This document shows positions 10,011 to 22,079 of a DNA stretch of 64,000 nucleotides, piece after piece (within the stretch, counting starts at the first letter, position 1; each line of letters starts with the position of its first letter). The DNA lies in contig NC_082688.1 of NCBI RefSeq assembly GCF_949987515.2, positions 108,913,893-108,977,892 of the forward strand. Direction: 5' to 3'. The translations under genes were made by a program, and so were the position numbers. The notes under the pieces are model-generated. The model was not told the DNA's origin, searched no databases, and saw only the letters and a program-made list of their open reading frames with translations. The DNA comes from Delphinus delphis. Its lineage: Eukaryota > Chordata > Mammalia > Artiodactyla > Delphinidae.

Positions 10011-11953
10011 GTCTGTCAATATGACTAATTTCCACAGGGGTCAAAAAGCCTTTCTCCGGCAGTCCATCTTGGAACGCTCTCTTACGCAGCAGACCGGGTT
10101 AGTTGTTTTGTTTCCAGCCCTAGAAATAAATACTCTTGGGGGCGTCCCTGCCTGGGGAGCCCGAGAGTAGCAGAGGAATATATACACGGTGTCAATTAAA
10201 GGCAGTTTTCCTTGAACTACGAACTGTGATTGGGCTTAAACGACAGCGACCTGCTAGCCTTTTAGTTCACATTACCTAACTCGTCCTTGATACCAATGCT
10301 TTCTTTAGAAACAGGAAATCAAAAAAGAGGGAAATAATTATTGCTCCAGTTTCCCTCTGTTGCGTGTAGATCCCTATTGAAACATTTTCTCCGCGTTTCG
10401 GGGTGTGATTTAAACATAGAGTATGCGCTCGTGGCTTGCTAATCTGGCCTAGACAGACGATATATATCATCCAGGTGGCATTTTACAATAATTTCAAAAC
10501 TGGTACCAACTTCTAAGTGTGAGATCAGTGCTGCGGATTCAATTCTCCGGGACTCGATATAGGCGGTGAACTGATGCTGGTTGCGTATAACTCCGACTCA
10601 CTTAGAGAAATAGGCTGAAAGAAGCCAAAGTGGCTGTCGGCGACGGGCGATTCCCGTCTGCAGAGCCCTCTCCTGTCTGGAGCAGGGCACCTAGTCGCAG
10701 TCCTTGGATGCTGGGGGGAGGTAAACCTCTCCAACCCGGTCCAGTGGGAAGTGAAAGTCGCCAGAAAACCCCTTTTCCTCCCTCCTAGGCTCTGGCCCTG
10801 AGGCCGCAACAAGTAAACTTCACCGAGTGAAAATTTTAACAAACTCTCTTGAAAAGGCACGTCATTTCCCCCACCCCTCTGTGGCCTGTGGTGAGTAAAT
10901 GCTTGGACCTTGGGCAGTTAGAAGATTCGGTGGACCCACCGGAAACGTAAGAACTAAGAAAGCGAAGCAGCAGAGAGGAAGCGTCTCCAACGGCTGCTTT
11001 CACTCGCGGTCCCTGACCTCCGCCCGCAGGAGTGGGTGGCACGGAGCCCCACGCCGGCACGCCGCCTCCCACCAAGACCCCGCTGATCCGCGCGCGCGCG
11101 TGCACACCTTCTGCCTCTCTCTCATCTGCTGGTGCATTTAAGACCTAATGAAAGTATATCCTTTAGGGAAAAGACTGTCTATAAAACGTGAAATATAAAG
11201 AACCCGTTTGGATATTCCCACTGCCGGCCAGACCTGAGATTGAAGGGGTTTTTAGCACAGATACCTTGACTCCTTTTGCTGCTTCCATGATCACTCTGCT
11301 ATTTTTAACTAAATGTTGAGACTTTGTTCCAAGTGGCCTCGGCTCATTCCCTGTGGAAGGAGGAAAAGTCTCCAGCCTGAAGATATATCTTCATTTGGGG
11401 GAAGGCCTGCCTGGGAGGGGGGAGAATTGTACTTTCTATCCCTTGTCATCTTTGGAAAACCCCGGCTCCATATATTCCAACGGCCACAAACAGAAGGGGA
11501 AACCAAGGACTCTTTCAACTCCCTCCCCTTCCTTCCTGCCCTACCGTTTCCCCCAAATACCACCTTTGGGGGTCTCAAAAACATTGCCCTGCTCTTTCTA
11601 CTAGTCCCTCTTCAGAAATCTCTCCCATTTTTTCGATATAACCGACTTACTCCTTAGAAATTACATAGTTAACCACCTGTTTTCATGAGGAAAAGAGGGT
11701 CCGATTTTGTGTTTGGGGGAGGATTGTTTATTAACACGAGTGGGTAGAACGAAGATAATCCCCCTTGTGATTTTCCGTATACCATACCTTTACATAAAAG
11801 TTTTCTAAGTCCCTTTCATTTTGCAGTTGACCTTTGCCACAGGAATGGTTTAAGTTGTTTACTAGCGGGAGCTAATGCCACCAGAAAAACTGCAGGTGGT
11901 GTAAACTCTAGTGTGAGCTGATGGGATGGGTCCCCAGTGGGCGTGCAGTTATT
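10011..11953. other. Single-copy non-coding sequence with a minor CpG cluster
   Basis: AT-rich factor-site-like sequence (SRF/MEF2-like AAATAAATA near 10125, TAAT cores) continues to about 10600. A smaller CpG cluster lies at 10980-11105 and ends in a CGCGCGCGCG run. No repeat and no credible exon are seen. Confidence 0.45.
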
Positions 11954-12149
11954 TGCATATTTAAAATTTTTTATTGAAGTATAGTTGATTTACAATGTTG
12001 TGTTAATTTCTGCTGTACAGCAAAGTGAGTCAGTTATACATATATATTCTTTTTCATATTCTTTTCCATTATGGTTTATCACAGGATATTGAATAGCATT
12101 CCCTGTGCTATACAGTAGGGGCTTGTTGTTTATCCGTATCTGCATATTT
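11954..12149 (-). mobile_element. 5'-truncated L1 3'-end fragment with target-site duplication
   Basis: The interior (about 11963-12140) is the minus-strand image of the artiodactyl/cetacean L1 3' untranslated end, with hallmarks such as ttgatttacaatgttgtg and ccctgtgctatacagta. It is bounded by TGCATATTT at 11954-11962 and 12141-12149, a perfect 9-base duplication. It is the only clear L1 in the first 30 kb. Confidence 0.85.
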
Positions 12150-14046
12150 TTTAAAGAGCAAGGCAGTCTAACTTAAAGGTTTCTTCGGCATCCAGGGACC
12201 ATTTAATGATCTGGGGGTGGAGTGGGTTGATTGTTCAACTCACTGCTTAGTTGATCCGTTCGTTTCTGAGTTAACATCACTAAGGGAATTTTTACTCTCT
12301 TTTTGATTTAGGCTTCCTGAGTAGAATTTGACTCACAAGAACTTTTGCAGCTGGTTAAAGCCTAGGGAAATGGGCAGATGTCCTAGGGTGAAGTGTTCAG
12401 CCCACCCTGAGAGGGGTAAGGCGGGAGTAGGCTGACAGGCAGCCATTTCTAGGGAAGGGTCTTGTCCTCCGTTACAAGAAATTGTCCACTTTCAAGCATC
12501 TATTAGGAAGCATCAATCTTTCCTCTTCAGTTGTGTTCTAGCTCAGCCTTTCCACTTAGGATTGAGGGTTTGGCCAGTCCTGCAAGTCAGTGTTTCTAGT
12601 AACCTGGCTTAACTGGAGGGGCAAATGGCTTTCAATTGGCAAATATTCCCATCTGAGAACAGGAGAGGAGTAGTGTACATTCTGCCTCACCTAAAGTTTT
12701 ATACTTCTGCATTAAAATATTATTTTCTAGTCAGATTTCCAACTTATGACCCATTGAGCAAAACAGAAAGTTTTATGACATGTTTTTCAATCCCATATTC
12801 TCCGTAGATGGCCTCTAGATCCTCCTCAAGATGTGATATCATGTCTCAGTGTACTCAACACCTAATGTCTCTCATATATGCCCTGATCAGTTAACTTCTC
12901 ATGAATTCGCAGTACCATTCTCATGGTTCAAAAATATACAAAATGTCTGTGTGAATAGCCTTTCTCTATCTGTCCAGTTTCTTTCTCATTGTTATTAATT
13001 TCTTGCATATTCCTCCAGAGCTTCCTAATGCATAGAAAGCAAATAGGAGTAGAACTGCTATGGATCTGGAAGGCTGCAAGTTACTCCATTTGTATCTGTT
13101 CTGCTGATCAGGAGGGATTGGAGGATGGGGGCAGATCCCTGGAAGCTTTGAAGAACTTGAAGAGGCTCAAATCTGGTTAGAGTGTGAGATGCCTCCCAAT
13201 TGCAATTTTAAAATATCTGGGAAAGGGAAGACAGGGCACATGCAGAACAAATGATCCCTAAGGCTCCAAACTGGATTGTCTTTTCTCTGTTGCTGAATCC
13301 GAAGAGTAAGACAAAGGGGAAGAAGGAAAGGAAGAAAAGCAAGCAGAAAGAGTGGCGTTATCAAATTTAGAACTGTAGGAATGTGGCTTCTCCCTTTTTG
13401 ATGTGTCCCCAAATGTGACACACACACACCCAGTCAAATTTAAAAGGACTAAACTGTTATGCACCAAGGAAATCACAAATAAACTTCCTCCTTTCAGAGA
13501 GGTTTTGCCATGTTCTAGCCTGTAGATGTTTTGTATGGGTTATAAATGCAGTGGAGGGTGGCGGGGAAGTGACTGGGAAATGCACCTGTATTTTAAAACA
13601 GCTGAGATAAATCCTGCAGTGTAATAAGTTAGTATATGTAGACTTGATAGACCTCAGGCGTTTTGTCCTTTACAATTCAATGAGACAAAAATAAAGCCAG
13701 GGTTAATTGCTCCCTATACAGAGCAGATGGCACCTCCAGTTACGTCAGTTTTATCAGGGCAGTTCTCAGAGAGGCCAAGTGGTCTTGCTGTCCAACAGTG
13801 ACTGACCCTGACCATCGTCTATCTAGGAGGCAGATGCAGATGGAGAAGAAGACATGCCTTGTAGGAAAAGTGCCATGCACAGGGGCCTCTGCCAGAGATG
13901 GGGCCAGTTCTGCTATCTGGGGTGTTCTGTGACTTCTTGGTACCTGGCCAGAATTGCAGTTGCTGAATTGGCTCAAGCCCAAACTCCTCCCCACCATGCC
14001 TTCCCTTATCCTTGTCAGTGGGATTGAAAGCATCTATAGCTATTAC

Positions 14047-14051
<5 letters not shown>
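12150..14051. other. Single-copy AT-leaning non-coding sequence
   Basis: No repeat family is evident over most of this stretch. Open frames of 60-97 codons are scattered and unrelated to known products. A CACACACACAC run at about 13420-13430 precedes low-complexity sequence. Confidence 0.45.

Positions 14052-14091
<40 letters not shown>
14052..14091 (+). repeat. (TG)20 dinucleotide microsatellite
   Basis: Forty bases of uninterrupted GT repeats are seen. Confidence 0.97.
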
Positions 14092-14098
<7 letters not shown>

Positions 14099-14829
14099 GA
14101 CAGGATTGCTAAGTATCCACGCCTTCCATTAATGCCAAAAATCTCTTCTTTCACTTTGGGATTCTCCCTGCCCCTCTCTCATAGTAATACTAGATGCAAT
14201 AATAACAATAAAAGCTCACTACTGATTCTCTTTTCCTCCTCTGAACAGATTCCTGCCTGTCCCTCTTAGGGACCCACTGCCAGGTTTTAGCCTTAGTTAC
14301 TGTGGTTAAGCCACCTTCTGAAGGGGGGTAGCTTTCAGATCACCCACTGAGTTCAAATGATGTCCTGGTAAGACCAAAGGGCATTGGTAGGCAAAAAGGA
14401 CCCCAAACCCCTGCCCTCTACAGCTCTGGAGCTGTTCATCAGACTGGAATCCTAAGGCTCACAAAACTCTAATTAATGTGTGCATATGTTGGCCAGCCTC
14501 TTGACCAGTTTTATGAGGTTTCACTGGTGGTGCTTGAATCGGCAGGTCAGATGAGGATTAAGGGTCCTAATGAGTCATGTGACCATAAGTGGTCTTGGAT
14601 GGTGGCTGTGATCAGGAGACCTACCCCTGGTGTTCTCCACCCTGAGGGTCTTTTCATGCCTGCAGGGAAGGCTGGTCTGGGAGGGCCAAAGAGGACACTG
14701 GCAGAAGTTTAAAATGTCCTCCTCTTCTTGACACAGGACATTATTGGAATATGTGTGTATGCATTATATATATATATATATAATCTTCAATCGTTCAGAA
14801 ATACAGAAAAAAGTTTTGTCTTAACAGTA
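14092..14829. other. Single-copy non-coding sequence with short (TA)n
   Basis: No gene is recognised. A (TA)9 run lies at 14765-14782. Confidence 0.45.
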
Positions 14830-14945
14830 TAGCATTTAAGAATGGAAATGGGTCTTGGGAGTTCTAACCCCTTCTTACAGATGAGAAGACTCAGACTCAA
14901 AGATGCTGCTGGTTCCTGGCCAGCATGTGCCACTAATGAGTGAAA
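14830..14945 (-). repeat. MIR-like relic
   Basis: The run cttcttacagatgagaagac and the following segment read like the reverse of an old MIR/L2-type repeat. It is highly diverged and the boundaries are approximate. Confidence 0.4.
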
Positions 14946-15329
14946 CTGGGGGTGGTGGGTTCCTCTGCTCTCCTTAGATAGTTATTTCCAGGGATCTCTC
15001 CTTTAAGAAAGATGAAGGTATAAATAAGGAGGTGGTGGTGGTAGGAAAAGTTTTGAAGGAAAAAAAAATGATGTAGAGGACCAGGAGGGAAGAAAGGTTG
15101 CCAGAGAAATGATAATCTGGGGGTGGGTTACTGGAGGCCTATCTTCATATTTCTTGAAAGTCTTTACTGGACTCCAAGACAGCTGTTAGATGCTGATGTT
15201 TTCACAACACAGATACTTTGTCATGTGTGTGTGTGTGTCTGTCTGTGTCCGTGTGTCTGTGTTTAAGCCAGTCCAGGAGAAGAAATTCTTCTGTCTTGGG
15301 AAAAAAGAGGGAGTGATGTTTCCAAAAGC
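14946..15329. other. Non-coding sequence with imperfect (TG)n
   Basis: An interrupted TG/TC array occupies 15224-15262. The frames across it are artefacts. No other feature is recognised. Confidence 0.5.
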
Positions 15330-15900
15330 GAAGCAGCTCTCATCAAAAGCGCTGGTGGACCTGGTGACAACACGGACACGCGATTCTCTTAGAGCCTGGA
15401 AGTTGTCAGGAGGGTACCGGGTTCCGGGCGGCTGCACCCCTGGGCCGGAGAGGGGCTGTGGTCGGGCCAGGGGACTAGTAACGATTCGTAGGGAATCCCA
15501 GAGGAAGGGAGGCTGGTCGATCACTGCGACAGAGAAAGGCGAGGTGGGGGAGAGGAGAGCGCGGGAGGAGAGACATGGCGCGGTCACGAAACACGAAACC
15601 GGGCTGCTGGATTCTACAGGGAAACAGTCCACCCGCACCGCCGCCAGATGCGGTCAGCTGTCCCGCCTGAAGATTCTGTTCGGGCTCCCCTCTGCGTGGC
15701 GGAACCAAGAGGTGGCTCTTGGTTCTGCCCACATTCACGCTTTTAAAAATATTCTTTCATTCTCTGGGCGTGGGTCTCGGTGGGGTCTGAGGCTGGAGGC
15801 GGTCCGGTCGGATACTGAGAGTCCTTGGGAGCCATGGGCAGTCCTTCCTGAAGCCTCAGAAACAGAACCGGACAAAATGAAAAATCAGCAGAGAAACTAA
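15330..15900. promoter_or_regulatory. Moderate CpG-rich block 5
   Basis: CpG frequency rises from about 15340 to 15690 and again at 15765-15815. The 236-codon plus-strand frame (15190-15900) begins in the TG array and has no family resemblance. I treat it as chance. Confidence 0.45.
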
Positions 15901-16080
15901 ACAGCGCCCACAAGCCATCCTTCCAGGGCTGGGGAGCAGTGTTCAGGCCTCAGAGCTCAGGTTCGAAATCCGAATAAATGGAGCCCGGTCTTGGATTACG
16001 CCCCGGGGACAGAATTTTAATGTCAAGGTAAAATATGCTTGTCATAGTCGCTTGTGGGCCCTGAAGCACCACTAGAATCT

Positions 16081-16200
16081 CCGTTTAATTAAGGGGGCAG
16101 GAGAGGAGAATTACCAGCTAATTAAATCCAAGCCTATCTGTAATTCTCCCTCCGCCGCTGCCGACTTTTAACATGCGAAATTACTTTTTTAACGTGCCTG
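16081..16200. promoter_or_regulatory. Homeodomain-site cluster
   Basis: TTAATTAA (16085-16092, palindromic), AATTA (16109-16113), CTAATTAA (16118-16125) and TAATT (16141-16145) lie within 60 bases. The cluster lies immediately left of the strongest CpG block. Tight TAAT clusters beside CpG islands are common in enhancers of developmental loci. Function here is inferred from motif density only. Confidence 0.4.
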
Positions 16201-16249
16201 CCTATGAGTTTTTAAAACACAGGTTAAAACTAAAGGAGAAACTAGGGGA

Positions 16250-17560
16250 CCAGGGGCGGAGGAGAAAGAAGAAAAGAATAAAAAGAAAGAAAGAAGGACG
16301 GAGAGAGGCTTCCGGGCCGAGTCAGGGGCAGCGGGCGGCCTCGGCCCGCGCTCTGAGTTGGGCCACGAATGAAGCCGTTTCCTCTCTTTCCAGAAGTTTC
16401 GACTTCTCCTCTCCTCCCGGCCAACCCCCTCGTAGCTCGCTGACTTCAGCCCGAGCAGAGCTCAGGAGCTCGGAGCAGGCCCAGCGGCCCAGGCCCGCGC
16501 GCCGGCCGGGAGCGGTTCCGGGAGCCGCCGGGGAGGAAGTGAGCTCACGGGGAAGGCAGGCTCGCGGCGCGGCGCCGGCAGGCTTGGGGATACCGGGGAG
16601 GAGGCCGGGGCCGTGGGACTCGCCTCGCTCTCGGCCGCGCACTCGCCGAGGGGCGGGACTCGCGAGGCTCGGGCTTCCAGGACAGAATCCGGAGGCTGGG
16701 GCCCGGCGAGCTCCGGGTTCCCAGGGTCGCGGCCCCGGCCCAGCTGCCCCACCCTCCCGTCGCGTGAGCGCGCCCCCGGCCCTCCAGCGCGCGCCCGCGT
16801 CCACCTCCCCTCCGCTTGCGTCCGCGCCCCTGCCAACGCCGGGTCCTGGAGCTCGGGTTTACCCTCCGAACGTGGAGCTGTTTGCAGGAGCTAACCAGGG
16901 CGACCGCGGACACCCCCTCGTGAATACGCTCAGTCCTCGTGCTTCAGAATAGTGAGCTGCGGGTCTGTCTCCAAACCTGTACCGTCTGCCACCGCCCGCG
17001 CCGTCACCCCGCGGCTCCACTGCAGTCCTGTCTGGGAAAGGTTGATAGAGCGAGGCTGGCTGTCTCGCCCTGCACGAGGCCCCGAAAACAGAAAACGGGA
17101 GCGAGCGGTACGAGCGTTTCCAAACTGACGAGGCGCCTGACGACGCAGGGACACCTGGCCAAAGGGAGCCTTCTGCACCTCGGCCTCCCGGGCCGCGATG
17201 CTGCTCCAGCCAGACCGGTCGCGTTGCGTCGGTCCGGAACCCGGCTCGGGGCAGGGGGTGGCGTGGGGAGGGGATGTAGCTCTAGGCTCTGCAGGCAGAC
17301 CCCAGCCCCGGGCTTTCTCCAGGCCTCGCTGGAGGGCCCTGCCCTCGCCCGAGGAGAAGGTGCCTGGGCGCCGACGCCGCGCGGGGGCTCGGCCCGTGGC
17401 CTGGCTCCCGGTGAGGCCGGCCCGTGGTTCGGGCGTCAGACAGTTAGGGATTGGGGAGGCCTGGGAGCTGGGAGAGTCCGAAGGCCTCTGTGGGTCGGGC
17501 GTAAGGGTTATGGTCAGGCCGTGAGGACGGGTCCTTGTCTGCAGGGCACCGTGTGGGAAC
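16250..17560. promoter_or_regulatory. CpG-rich block 6 (strongest)
   Basis: A purine-rich tract (about 16256-16310) leads into about 1.2 kb with very high CpG density, peaking at 16470-16870. Frames of 259 and 268 codons on plus and up to 160 codons on minus overlap in all phases, a signature of stop-poor GC-rich DNA. None contains a homeobox, forkhead, T-box, zinc-finger, bHLH or HMG signature. It is best read as a CpG-island promoter or Polycomb-type element. Confidence 0.7.
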
Positions 17561-20500
17561 GCTGGTCGGGTTTATGTGCTGTAGATCTGGAATCGATTGG
17601 AGAAATTTGCATCAGTCAAGTAAGACCTCGCCTTTTCACCTCCATCCACCTCCTGCAGAAAGCACCCGCATACCTCCTGGCATCTCTACCCAGTGGATGG
17701 ATAGGTTGTCTCATAAAATCAGTAAAATCTTGTTTACTAACCTAACCTATGGTTACCTATTTTAAAACCCCAGGTCTTCCTCTGTACATTTAGGGCGGAG
17801 GTAGTGAAGCTGTCCTGTGTCAACCTGGGCGGTCACGAGTGGGTGCTTTACCCAGGTTCCCCGGGGTGCTGTCAGCTTGCCCTCCCCCGGCCCCTCCCGA
17901 CGTCTCGATGCGCACCCTACGCCCGCTCCGGTCCCTCCTCCCTCCCCCCAAGTCCCCTTTGCGGTCCCTGCCCGCAGCAGTGCCTCCTGGCGCCACGTGT
18001 GGGGCAGCCGAGGCTCTGGGCCTTGCAGGCCAGGCCGCAGAGGGGCCTCGCTGCCTGCTTAGGAAACTCTCCGTTTTCCCACAGTATTTCACGTTCATAT
18101 TACTTTTCACACCCTGTTAGGCAGTGATAGCACTGGACCTGCTAAATACTTCCATGCACCAAGCCAGCCCTCCAAGGACCACGGCCTTCACCGGCCTTCT
18201 CTTGGTGATGGGAACAATGCCGGCCTTCTCAGCATGAGGCCTCGTTGGCTTCCTTCTTCTCTCCTCTCCTGGGATCTATCTCCAGACCCCAGGAAGGCGG
18301 TGCCGGTGGTGGCTCCTGGGTAGAGGCGCACAGGTGTGGAGGAGGTCTTAACCCTGGCCTTCAAGCAGGGTGGAGGGAGCGGTTGTGGGAACAAAAAGCC
18401 TGCGGGGACTGTCCCGACTTTTGGTAAATTATGTGCGACTAAACGGGCGATTTTTCAATGAACAAGGCCTCGCTCCGGGCCTCCAGCAAGACAAGAAGTA
18501 GGACCTGGCCTGCATCGTAAGTCCTGCCTTCCCTTCAGGAGCACCGGACCCAAGGCGTAGCATCTGGGCACTGGGGTAGAGGAGTTAGAGCCAAGCGCCC
18601 AGGCAGGAGCGCCTCAGAGCAGAGGAGAAAGCAAGTCAGGCCGGCGTGGAAGCCACAGCTCCCCGCACCAAGAGTCGCTAGCTCTTTGGCTGTTGAGTGC
18701 ACTCTGTTGAGTGGCACTCGCTCCCAGACAGAGGGCTGCAGGGGTCTCAGAGTCCAGGTACAGTGCACTGGACCCTGATTGGCGCGGTGAAGATCATGGT
18801 CCCAGCCCTCTCCTGAGCCTGCGTTCCTATAGGGTGCTGCGGAGCCGGGAGGGGCCTGGTTTGCCACCTGAGCAGGACTGAGGCCAGTGGCCCTGGGGCT
18901 TCAATCTGAAAAGTTAAGGGAAGGTAAGAGTGATTCTCTGCCTCTCCTCCAGGACCCCACCTCAGTTCTTCCATCAAGGGGGGTAATGAAATCTGCCTGC
19001 CCTCTACCTAGGGAGACGGGGTGGGTGGGGTGAGGGGAGGAACTAACTTCTAAGGAGAGCCTGTTATGTGTGGAGCGTTTTGCAGGCTGCATATTGTTTA
19101 ATCTTCACAAACTGTAAGAGGAGTATTTCCAAACCCTGTGTGACTGCAAGGAAGCTGAAGTGCAGAGAGGAGGGACCTGGCCAGAGCCACAAATCTGTGC
19201 CTGCAAACAAACTCCAGGTGCCCTCACTACCATGCTGTGCTTCTAGCAATATCCTGGGAGCTGATGACACACTGAGGGGTCCTGCAGCCTGGCCAGGTCT
19301 CCCGGTGACCTTGAGAGGGAGTTGAGCTGCCTTCCATGGGCCTCTAACATGCACTCCTAGAGGGTGATTGAGGCCATGGGAACTTCGGGAGCAGGGACTT
19401 GAAGCTTTGGGCACTGTACAAGCTGTAGGGCCTTTATACCTATTCCTCCAAAATACCCATGAGAGCCAAAGTTACCAGACTCCCTTACTCAGCCAGGGGA
19501 GCCCAGAGTCCACCACACATGTCCCTCAGTGTCACTTTTCTTGCCCCACCACACCGGCATTGAGAAGATTTAAACTCAAATTCACTGGACTTGTTTCTGC
19601 TTTACCACTAATATCTCAGCTGAATCCAGAGCTCTCCCCTTCAGCCTGGGGAGGCCTGGGAAGGGATTAACACGGTTCCTAACTTCCAAGGGCCACCTCT
19701 GCCCTTTCTCCACTTGTCAGGGCCAGAGGTTAGAGTCTGTCCAGTGAGCAAAAGGGACCACCCACCCCTAAGCTGGGGGGAGGACTTGACCGTGGGGCTC
19801 TGGAAACCCACCTGTCAACTTTTGGCAGTGAAACCCCAGGAGCTCCAGCTCCCAAACATTGTTACTTGCGTCCCTCCACCTCCCAGCACTCATTGCCTCG
19901 TGGTGTCCTGGACTCCCCTTCCATCTACAGAGAGGCGGTCTGGTCACTGCTTGAGAAAATGCCTAGAGTTTGGATTTGAGGCGTTGTGCGGAAGGTAGGA
20001 TGAGAGAGCGAGAGAGAAAAGGCAAAGCCAGAAGGCAAGGGAGGAGGGTGTGCGGGCCTGTGGCAGGAGGCAACTGTGGATTGGGAGTTGCTTAGGGAAG
20101 CATTTCTTTTTGTTTCCTCTTCTCCGACAAAGACAGTCCCAGCCCAGATCCTCTCCATCCTCTAGTTACTTTCTCCTTTCCCTCTTTCTTTACTCTCCTG
20201 ATGATGAGCCTGGGCAGGAAGAATCATGGAGCAGGAACCCACATCCTTCTCCTCAGGGCAGTCTGCTGCACACAGTAGCGACTCCAGGTGCACACAGGAC
20301 AAATTGTTTTAAAGAGTCCCTGCAGCCATACTCATCCCTGTTGAGCCCTCTCTTCCCTTTGGGCACGGTGGGGAAGTTCTGGGGCAGTTCCTGAACTTCT
20401 GGTTAATCTAAGAGCTCTGGACCCTCATTTCCCCTGGAGCAGTGTTCCAAGCTTAGAGGCAGCCAAATGAGTGGTCCTTATTTTTTAACCCTGCAGGGTA

Positions 20501-20599
20501 TATTAATTCATTTTACAGTCATGGGGGGAGTGGGAGAGAGGGAGTGACTATGATGATTTCCTAAACGCCAATTAGTAAGTAACCCCTCTATCCCACCAT
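17561..20599. other. Single-copy sequence of moderate GC
   Basis: A modest CpG shoulder lies at 17830-18030. A MIR-like reverse fragment is possible near 19070-19200 but too diverged to define. Frames of 60-116 codons have no recognisable product. No young retroposon is present in these 3 kb. Confidence 0.45.
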
Positions 20600-20630
20600 T
20601 GCGTTTAATAAACAATGATTGATGATCTGA
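20600..20630 (+). promoter_or_regulatory. Composite FOX / SOX / PBX-HOX-like site
   Basis: Overlapping motifs run ATAAACAA (FOX type, 20608-20615), AACAAT (SOX type, 20611-20616) and TGATTGATGA (PBX/HOX type, 20616-20625). A CAATTAG core lies about 35 bases upstream. The overlap is directly visible; binding is inference. Confidence 0.35.
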
Positions 20631-20859
20631 CTCTGGTGACAAACAAGGCTGATAGACAAGTACAAACCAAGTTAGAAAGCCGCAGTGCGCTGGTGTATTT
20701 CTCCTCTATCATCCTCTGGTATAGTTTCTGCCCCTACTTGTGGCTGGTGGGCCACACTCAACTTTAGGAACCCCAAGTCCAAGAGGCTGAGCAGAGACTG
20801 AGACTAGGTTGCCAATTTGAGTTGAACTTGATCTTCCCGCCTCCAAGCAGGATGCCGCG

Positions 20860-21665
20860 ACCCGGAAGTGATATCTCCTCGCCTGTCAGGGATTCTGGCA
20901 GTCTGGAAACTCTAAAAATCAAGAAATTCAAGAAGGAGATGAAAAGAACCAGAAACTGTAGTAAGAGAGGGAAAGCAAAAGGAAAACAATTGTGCACAAA
21001 AATCGAAGGGCTTTCGGAATTCTGCCTGCGTTTCCAACAACCCGAGTTAAAGCTTGTTTGTCTCCACTTCGCTGCGTTTCTCCACGCGGTTTCTAGCGCG
21101 CAGTTCCCTTGCTCAGTATCTCTGGGGTTCTTTGCGTGGGAAGGGCGCTTTCCAGCGCGGCTGGCTTCCTGGAGGGCTCTGCCCACGGGCGGTGGTAGGA
21201 AAGCTGGGGTCGCGGACTGGTGGTGGGGGGAAGCCCCGGGGGGGGGTGGTGCGGGCAGGTCCGGGCGAGGCCCTCACCGACCAGGTACCGGAGGGGTGCC
21301 CGCGCCGGCCGTCCCAGGGGAGCCTCTGGGCTGCTCACCGTTCCGGACAGCTGGGGCCAGAGTGATCTTATTACAGTTATTCATGGTCAGGATGATTTCT
21401 TAAGCCAAGACCAAAAATAAATGGCTCCAAGCGAGCACGCCAGTGCAGCTGCGCTCTGCGCGGTGGCTGTGAGTGGGGCTGGCACCAGCGACAACGTCCC
21501 CAGCTGCTGCTTCGGTATCACTCCGTGCCGGCGGAGAGGCGCACGACGGCGGCGGGCTGTGAGCTGCTGAGTGTGCAGTGGTGCGGGGCTGGAAGGCAGT
21601 TACGTGAAACAATTCGACCACACCGTGCTTATGGTCGGCGGAAATAGAAGACATCCCTGGCATAC
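20860..21665. promoter_or_regulatory. CpG-rich block 7
   Basis: CpG density is high from about 21050 to 21620. The 193-codon plus-strand frame (20822-21403) begins lysine-rich and ends glycine-rich, with no domain recognised. It is likely a regulatory or promoter CpG island. Confidence 0.55.
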
Positions 21666-21849
21666 TTAAGAAGACTTACTACCCCCCCCCCCACTTCCTC
21701 CAAGAGGCAGGTTTAAAGTAAATCTCTCCTTTGCTAAGGATGACACCGCCCCCCGCCCCCCAAAGCATTCAAGAGTTCGGACAGATCTGCGACTCTTGTA
21801 GAATCAGGAATGTAGCGACGATCCAGATTGAGCCCCTTGCCAGAGGCTG

Positions 21850-22030
21850 AGTGGCAAATGCCTTAATGCATTTCGGGGCCAGGTGCACCTGGGCTGGATC
21901 CTGGCTTCTGGACTTACTGGCTTTATGATCTTGAGCCAGCGTCTTGGCCTCGCCGGGGTTGTTTTCGCGTTTGAAAAATGGGGACATATGCCCAATAAGG
22001 GTTTGAAAGTTCCTACCTCCTAGCCCTGGT
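21850..22030 (+). repeat. MIR SINE relic
   Basis: The sequence follows the MIR core and 3' half: a 'ggatcctggcttctggactt' like segment, then a cttgagc...cttggcct segment, then gaaaaatggggaca. It is an old mammal-wide tRNA-derived SINE in plus orientation, about 20-30 percent diverged by impression. Confidence 0.65.
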
Positions 22031-22079
22031 GATCCTCATCGCTGCGTATTTATTCATCTTCGGGGAAATCACCGCACTT

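Noticed and set aside
14052..14091. TG array as a CRISPR or tandem-gene repeat
   Set aside because: It is a simple dinucleotide microsatellite; the genome is mammalian.
16173..17745. Open frames of 259 and 268 codons in the strongest CpG block
   Set aside because: All six phases are open for long stretches, composition is Ala/Arg/Gly/Pro, and no transcription-factor or enzyme signature is present.
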